A DNA stretch of 9,697 nt from an uncultured Brachyspira sp. Its GTDB lineage: Bacteria > Spirochaetota > Brachyspiria > Brachyspirales > Brachyspiraceae. The number at the start of each line of letters is the position of its first letter. Position 1 is the stretch's first letter. The notes beneath the pieces are model-generated. The model was not told the DNA's origin and did no database searches. It saw only the letters and a program-made list of their open reading frames with translations. Made by a program: the position numbers and the translations under genes. Shown in pieces: positions 5,964 to 9,697 of the stretch. The stretch is from NCBI GenBank assembly GCA_934725655.1, contig CAKVCJ010000053.1, positions 1 to 9,697 of the forward strand, written 5' to 3'.

Positions 5964-6410
5964 ATGGAAGATAATAATGTTCAATCACTTGTTAGTAAAG
6001 TTATTTGCGATTTTTTACATACTGGAACTGCTTCTGGATATAAAGAAGATAAAAGATCAAGTGCTGAAAATAAAATATTTAAAAAACTTATCTCTGATAT
6101 AGATGCTAATAAAGTAAAAACTGATATTAACCCTAAAGTTTATATGACAGATGTTTTTAATTCGGAAGAAACATGCAATTTAAAATGTTTTCTTATGGAA
6201 TTAGAGGATACAAATATTCAATGTAAACTTAATTGTGATGAAATATATATTGTTTTGGAAGGCACTTTAATAGTTAATAAAGATAATAAGAAAATTGAGG
6301 CTAAGAAAGGTGAAATAGTCTCTGTATATGATGGAGATTCTATTATTTTTTCTACTCCTTTCTATGCAAAATTTTTAAGAATTGCTTATTCAAAGAATTT
6401 TTCAAAGTAA
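5964..6410 (+). CDS. eutQ: EutQ-type cupin (C-terminal half of EutQ)
   Basis: EutQ is a cupin-fold protein of eut operons; the Salmonella protein has been described as an acetate kinase and is linked to compartment assembly. This 148-residue protein carries only the cupin half. Residues 60-148 align by eye with E. coli EutQ: LNCDEIYIVLEGTLIV (89-104) against LNYDEIDMVLEGELHV, KKGEIVSVYDGDSIIFSTP (114-132) against the KAGDVMFIPKGSSIEFGTP segment, and FLRIAYSKNFS against FLYVAWPANW. The usual ITPxA N-terminal domain is missing and is encoded separately at 5341-5658. Residues 1-20 (MEDNNVQSLVSKVICDFLHT) are a predicted amphipathic helix that may target the protein to the lumen. It is the last gene of the operon, 20 bases after the shell gene. 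No acetate kinase of the AckA/PduW type is in the window, so this protein may supply that activity; this is inference. Confidence 0.8.
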   Translation: MEDNNVQSLVSKVICDFLHTGTASGYKEDKRSSAENKIFKKLISDIDANKVKTDINPKVYMTDVFNSEETCNLKCFLMELEDTNIQCKLNCDEIYIVLEGTLIVNKDNKKIEAKKGEIVSVYDGDSIIFSTPFYAKFLRIAYSKNFSK

Positions 6411-6435
6411 AATAGGTTTAATCCTTTTAATAAAA

Positions 6436-6476
6436 AATAAAAAAAGAACAATTTTTATAATTGTTCTTTTTTTATT
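6436..6476. terminator. Bidirectional terminator hairpin
   Basis: A perfect 18-bp inverted repeat (6436-6453 with 6459-6476) encloses a 5-base loop TTTAT. The core is AAAAAGAACAATT paired with AATTGTTCTTTTT. The A-run on one side and T-run on the other give U-tracts in both directions. It lies between the convergent ends of the BMC operon (+) and the alcohol dehydrogenase gene (-) and is placed to end both transcripts. Confidence 0.85.
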
Positions 6477-6499
6477 AAAAATATCTATTAAAAATATCT

Positions 6500-7633
6500 T
6501 TATATAAGATTTTTATAAATATTTTTAACATCTTCTAAGGTAGGTTTTATAGGATTTGTTAATAAACATACATCTTTAAGAGCATTAGAAGCCATTTCTT
6601 CTATAGCATTTTCAAATTCATTTTTATCAATACCATAATCAGTTATTTTATGATTTATTCCTATAGATTTATTTAATTCTAAAATAAGAGCTTTTAATAT
6701 TTCAGAAGCTACTAAATCATCATCAATATTTTTAACATTCAATAACTTTATAATTTTTGAATATTTAGCAGCAGCTTTTTTACAATGTTTGGCATTATAT
6801 TCTATAACATAAGGCATTAATATAGCATTAGCTCTTCCATGAGGCTGTCTAAATCTTCCGCCGAGAGCATGCGCCATAGCATGTATTAATCCTAATCTGG
6901 CATTATTAAAAGCAATACCAGCTATACAGGAAACTTCATGCATAGCTATACGTGCTTCAATATCTTTTCCATTACTAACCGCTTTAGATATATTATTAAA
7001 AACACCTATTACAGCATATTCACTGTATGGAATAGTAAATGGACTTGCATTAACTGAAACATAAGATTCGAAAGCATGTGCCATAACATCCATACCTGTT
7101 TCGGCTGTTATTCTTGGAGGAACTGTTAATGTAAACTGAGGGTCTAATAATGCTATGTCTGGAAGCATTTCATTAGAAACTAAAGGTACTTTTCTATGTG
7201 TTTCTTTATCTGTTATTACGGCGTAGGAAGTTACTTCAGAACCTGTTCCGCTTGTTGTTGGAACTGCTATAAACAAAGGCTTTTTCATGCTGCTTGACAT
7301 TTTTTTATTTACTTCCAAAGCAAAATATATTACGGATTTAGCTGTATCTATTACAGAGCCTCCTCCTATAGCAATGATGGTATCAGCTTCAAATTCTAAA
7401 ATTTTACTTAAACATTTTATTACTATTTCAAAACTTGGATCTGGCTCTATATCTGAGAATATTTCATAATTTATATTATTCTTTTTTATTAATTCTATTG
7501 TTGTGTTGCAAGCACCCATTTTTAGCATATTATTATCTGTAAAAATACAAACTTTTTTGGATTTTGAAAGATCTAATTCTAATAGAGCATTATTACCAGA
7601 GATTATTTTAGTATTTAATATGAAATCTATCAT
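6500..7633 (-). CDS. pduQ: PduQ/EutG-like iron-dependent alcohol dehydrogenase
   Basis: This enzyme reduces propionaldehyde or acetaldehyde to the alcohol and regenerates NAD+ for the aldehyde dehydrogenase. The 377 residues are a complete group III (Fe-containing) alcohol dehydrogenase: IGGGSVIDTAK (89-99) for the dinucleotide, VPTTSGTGSEVTS (124-136), and metal ligands Asp182 and His186 in GMDVMAHAFE, His251 in LIHAMAHALGG and His265 in QPHGRANA. The spacing is that of FucO and PduQ. The N-terminus MIDFILNTKIISG and the C-terminus LKDVCLLTNPIKPTLEDV resemble Salmonella PduQ more than general Fe-ADHs. The gene is on the opposite strand to the BMC operon and convergent with it, unlike the usual pdu order where pduQ is inside the operon. 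AGGAGT (complement of 7639-7644) precedes the ATG, and a promoter lies upstream. EutG is the main alternative name. Confidence 0.88.
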   Translation of the reverse strand: MIDFILNTKIISGNNALLELDLSKSKKVCIFTDNNMLKMGACNTTIELIKKNNINYEIFSDIEPDPSFEIVIKCLSKILEFEADTIIAIGGGSVIDTAKSVIYFALEVNKKMSSSMKKPLFIAVPTTSGTGSEVTSYAVITDKETHRKVPLVSNEMLPDIALLDPQFTLTVPPRITAETGMDVMAHAFESYVSVNASPFTIPYSEYAVIGVFNNISKAVSNGKDIEARIAMHEVSCIAGIAFNNARLGLIHAMAHALGGRFRQPHGRANAILMPYVIEYNAKHCKKAAAKYSKIIKLLNVKNIDDDLVASEILKALILELNKSIGINHKITDYGIDKNEFENAIEEMASNALKDVCLLTNPIKPTLEDVKNIYKNLI

Positions 7634-7638
7634 TAATA

Positions 7639-7644
7639 ACTCCT
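7639..7644 (-). promoter_or_regulatory. Ribosome binding site of pduQ-like gene
   Basis: The complement reads AGGAGT, 5 bases before the ATG at 7633-7631. It supports this start. Confidence 0.75.
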
Positions 7645-7674
7645 ACTAATATAGATTGAATCTTTATGAAATTC

Positions 7675-7689
7675 TAATTATTATAATTA
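7675..7689. repeat. Perfect 7-1-7 AT inverted repeat at the pduQ transcription start
   Basis: TAATTAT-T-ATAATTA lies immediately downstream of the -10 box of the minus-strand promoter, so it would span the expected start of transcription. It could be an operator. In DNA this AT-rich a chance occurrence is quite possible. Confidence 0.4.
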
Positions 7690-7717
7690 AGTATACAACT
7701 ATGTACATAAAAGTCAA
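7690..7717 (-). promoter_or_regulatory. Sigma70-like promoter for the pduQ-like gene
   Basis: Read on the minus strand, TTGACT (7717-7712) and TATACT (7695-7690) are separated by 16 bases, close to the TTGACA/TATAAT consensus. Transcription would start near 7683, giving a leader of about 50 bases before the ATG. The spacer holds the 10-bp palindrome TATGTACATA (7700-7709). The promoter lies in the 121-base gap after the receptor gene, so pduQ can be expressed independently both of the receptor and of the main operon. Confidence 0.7.
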
Positions 7718-7754
7718 TAGTATATCATAAAAATAACAAAATTTGTTTTAAATT

Positions 7755-9697
7755 TTAAAAATTATATCCTACCTCAAATTCCCAAGTAAATGGCTTAGCA
7801 ACAGAATATGTTGAAAGTATTGGGGTCTTATTAAAAATATTTTTAAAATGCATAGAGAATATCAAATGATTAAACCATATAGAATAAAATGATATATTAA
7901 AATCATGGAATACTTCGGAATATCTTATAGGTCTGTAATCTGATAAAGGCCTTGGAGTGGAGTAGGTATAATAAATATTTAAAGATAATGAACTTAATAC
8001 ATCATTTTTAGGTATAAAATCATATCCTAATAATGCTGTTACTACATGTTCCGGCAAACCTATTTTAGGTAATTTATCCTCTCCCATATAAGCAAGCTGA
8101 TAAGAATAGCCTATTTTTGTTTTTATTTTATGATACTTAGCAAAAGGTATATCATATCCTATACTTGAACTAACTATATGCGAAGTTGCTGTATCTACAT
8201 TTTCTGGTACATTGCTAAACCAAATTATTTTATTTGTATAGATAGTATATGCATAAGAGGCTTCTATTTTTAGGTTGGTTACGGGTTCTATTGTTAATTT
8301 TGTAAGTAATTGATTATAGCTTTCTGGAAGAAGCTGAGGATTACTAAATACTCCGTAATAGAGGTCATTAAAAGTAGGAGCTGTATAATCGCTCATATAA
8401 CCAAAATATAATGCATATCCTTTATAAAAATTCAAATTAAATCCAGCATTATATGCTAAATAATTTTTATTTTTTTGATTTGTAAATATTTCATTTTGAT
8501 ATTCATATTTTATGCTTGGGAGCAATGTAAATATAGGAGCAGCATCATCCCAATATCCGAAAGAAAGCTGCATTTCATATTTTAAAGAAACTGAATGTCT
8601 TTGAGGGTAGTAATAGAAGTTAGTTTCTATTGCATTTGTATCTTCGGTTAAAATATCGTATCTGTATTCGGGAGTTAATTTATTATACATTGTAATAGTG
8701 TTGGGGATAAATTCATCCATTCTTGATAAAGGAGCAGTTAAGGCTATAGCATGCGATTTATAATCTGACACAAATTTACCGTCTTGAAAATATGGTCTGT
8801 CTACAAATGAATCAAATAAATATGATAATGTAATATTATAATCTAATATATCAGAAAAACCATTATATGAAACTGCAGATGTAAGAGTAGTAAAAGTAAA
8901 CCAAGAGTCTGTTTTATTAACAGGAGGAATTTCATATTGTGCAGCCGAGCTTGAATATGATACATTAGCAAATACATTTATAAAGTCTTTATTATTGAAG
9001 GTATATTTATAGTTGGCAGATGAATTAGCAATAAACTGTCTATTATCTCTAAAATTGCCTTTTACTCTATCGCCTGTTAAATTACTAAAATCATAATAAT
9101 AATTTCCGTCGCTGTAATAAGAATCTGCTGTAAAAGTAAAAACTTGATTATCGTCAATGTTTCTTGAAAATAGTATAGAAGGTCTTACAGTATTATATGC
9201 GCCATAGCCTAATGATACCAAAAGTATATCTTGAGCAGGAGTTTTTGTAGTTATATATATAGAATTTCCTATTATTTCTATAGATTCTATTAAATTTGAA
9301 GGTATTCTTCTTAAGTCAACACCTGCATCAGCATTTCCCTTAGCAGTGTTCATAAGTACGCCATTAACATATATCTTTATATTATCTCCATTAGCCCCCG
9401 CAGGATCAACTACTTCATTACCCATATATGTGCCCTTATTTACAAATCCGGGCTGATTAGCAAGCACTTCCTGAGCATTTTTATAACCCATTCTGTCTAT
9501 TTCTTCGGAAGTTATAATACGGCTGTTTGATTTGATAGGAGCTTTAGGAAGTGAGGGCTGCTTATTTTGATTTGTTTGAGTATTATTTGTTATCTCTACC
9601 TGAGAAGTAACCCAAATGCCCCCCTTTAACTCTCTTATTAAATAGCTTTGCGAATACAATATATTTACAGCAAGAAGGAATATAATTAGATATCTCA
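7755..9697 (-). CDS. TonB-dependent outer-membrane receptor (start codon cut by window edge)
   Basis: The frame is open on the minus strand from the window edge to the TAA at 7757-7755. The last bases of the window read TG-AGA on this strand, so an A at 9698 would give an ATG and a protein of 647 residues. This adds a signal peptide, RYLIIFLLAVNILYSQ, which an internal TTG start at 9659 would lose. A possible TonB box (IWVTSQVEI) is followed by a Pro/Asn-rich linker and a plug domain: SRIITSEEIDRMGYKNAQEV, QPGFVNKGTYMG, NIKIYVNGVLMN, DLRRIPSNLIESIEII. The rest is a beta barrel with alternating aromatic strands, LSMHFKNIF-type ending and a C-terminal Phe in EFEVGYNF. The plug lacks the usual RGPxSxLYGxxAxGG segment. 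Such receptors import corrinoids, siderophores or sugars; the DLRRIPSNLIESIEI stretch and the B12-dependent neighbours suggest a corrinoid (BtuB-like), but the ligand is not shown by the sequence. Confidence 0.85.
   Translation of the reverse strand, partial: RYLIIFLLAVNILYSQSYLIRELKGGIWVTSQVEITNNTQTNQNKQPSLPKAPIKSNSRIITSEEIDRMGYKNAQEVLANQPGFVNKGTYMGNEVVDPAGANGDNIKIYVNGVLMNTAKGNADAGVDLRRIPSNLIESIEIIGNSIYITTKTPAQDILLVSLGYGAYNTVRPSILFSRNIDDNQVFTFTADSYYSDGNYYYDFSNLTGDRVKGNFRDNRQFIANSSANYKYTFNNKDFINVFANVSYSSSAAQYEIPPVNKTDSWFTFTTLTSAVSYNGFSDILDYNITLSYLFDSFVDRPYFQDGKFVSDYKSHAIALTAPLSRMDEFIPNTITMYNKLTPEYRYDILTEDTNAIETNFYYYPQRHSVSLKYEMQLSFGYWDDAAPIFTLLPSIKYEYQNEIFTNQKNKNYLAYNAGFNLNFYKGYALYFGYMSDYTAPTFNDLYYGVFSNPQLLPESYNQLLTKLTIEPVTNLKIEASYAYTIYTNKIIWFSNVPENVDTATSHIVSSSIGYDIPFAKYHKIKTKIGYSYQLAYMGEDKLPKIGLPEHVVTALLGYDFIPKNDVLSSLSLNIYYTYSTPRPLSDYRPIRYSEVFHDFNISFYSIWFNHLIFSMHFKNIFNKTPILSTYSVAKPFTWEFEVGYNF

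Noticed and set aside
6411..6499. Small RNA or extra gene in the gap between the convergent genes
   Set aside because: The gap is fully explained by the 18-bp terminator hairpin; no ribosome binding site or promoter pair is visible.
7287..7469. 60-residue open frame on the plus strand
   Set aside because: It lies antisense inside the alcohol dehydrogenase gene and shows no domain; it is a shadow.
7738..7756. Inverted repeat AAAATTT/AAATTTT at the end of the receptor gene as a terminator
   Set aside because: It has only seven A/T pairs and a weak T-run, overlaps the stop codon and is likely by chance in this AT-rich DNA; read-through into pduQ cannot be excluded.
9657..9659. TTG at 9659-9657 as start of the TonB receptor
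   Set aside because: The open frame continues to the window edge and encodes a signal peptide that an outer-membrane protein needs; an ATG most likely straddles the edge.

Overview
The window is the 3' half of a bacterial microcompartment (BMC) operon of the vitamin B12-dependent diol/ethanolamine type, followed by two genes on the opposite strand: an iron-dependent alcohol dehydrogenase and a TonB-dependent outer-membrane receptor. The DNA is very AT-rich (roughly 30% GC by eye), Shine-Dalgarno sites are AGGAG-like, and the TonB receptor with its signal peptide implies an outer membrane. Together these fit a low-GC diderm anaerobe of the gut. A Brachyspira-like spirochaete is my best guess and Fusobacteria are an alternative; no marker gene settles it.

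Region 1 (1-6410, + strand) is one tightly packed operon with gaps of 0-20 bases and several ATGA overlaps. In order it holds: the end of a hexameric shell protein (EutM/PduA type), an EutT-type corrinoid adenosyltransferase, PduL phosphotransacylase, the EutJ Hsp70-like protein, a PduM-like protein, the pentameric vertex protein PduN/EutN, the PduS flavo/Fe-S corrinoid reductase, the PduT Fe-S trimeric shell protein, a 105-residue protein resembling the N-terminal half of EutQ with a cysteine cluster, a divergent hexameric shell protein, and a cupin equal to the C-terminal half of EutQ. The order shell-L-eutJ-M-N-S-T is that of propanediol (pdu) operons, whereas EutT, EutJ and EutQ carry ethanolamine (eut) names, so the locus is a pdu/eut mosaic. 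The signature enzyme (diol dehydratase or ethanolamine ammonia-lyase), its reactivase and the CoA-acylating aldehyde dehydrogenase are not in the window and presumably lie upstream of base 1, so the substrate cannot be decided here. An 18-bp hairpin at 6436-6476 ends the operon and also serves the convergent gene.

Region 2 (6500-9697, - strand) holds a PduQ-like alcohol dehydrogenase with its own sigma70-like promoter and, upstream of it on the same strand, a TonB-dependent receptor whose start codon straddles the right edge of the window.

How it works together (inference from the families): the receptor may bring in a corrinoid. PduS reduces it and EutT adenosylates it for the B12 enzyme. 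The aldehyde formed in the compartment is converted to acyl-CoA and alcohol; PduL turns acyl-CoA into acyl-phosphate and recycles CoA, the EutQ cupin may act on the acyl/acetyl-phosphate, and PduQ regenerates NAD+. PduT and PduS could move electrons across the shell. The most interesting features are the EutQ split by a shell gene, an ITPxxxDxxxxxxI module shared by several proteins of the operon, the Cys-rich small protein next to PduS/PduT, the unusual second shell protein, and the shortened plug of the receptor. I see no tRNA, rRNA, CRISPR array, insertion sequence or riboswitch.
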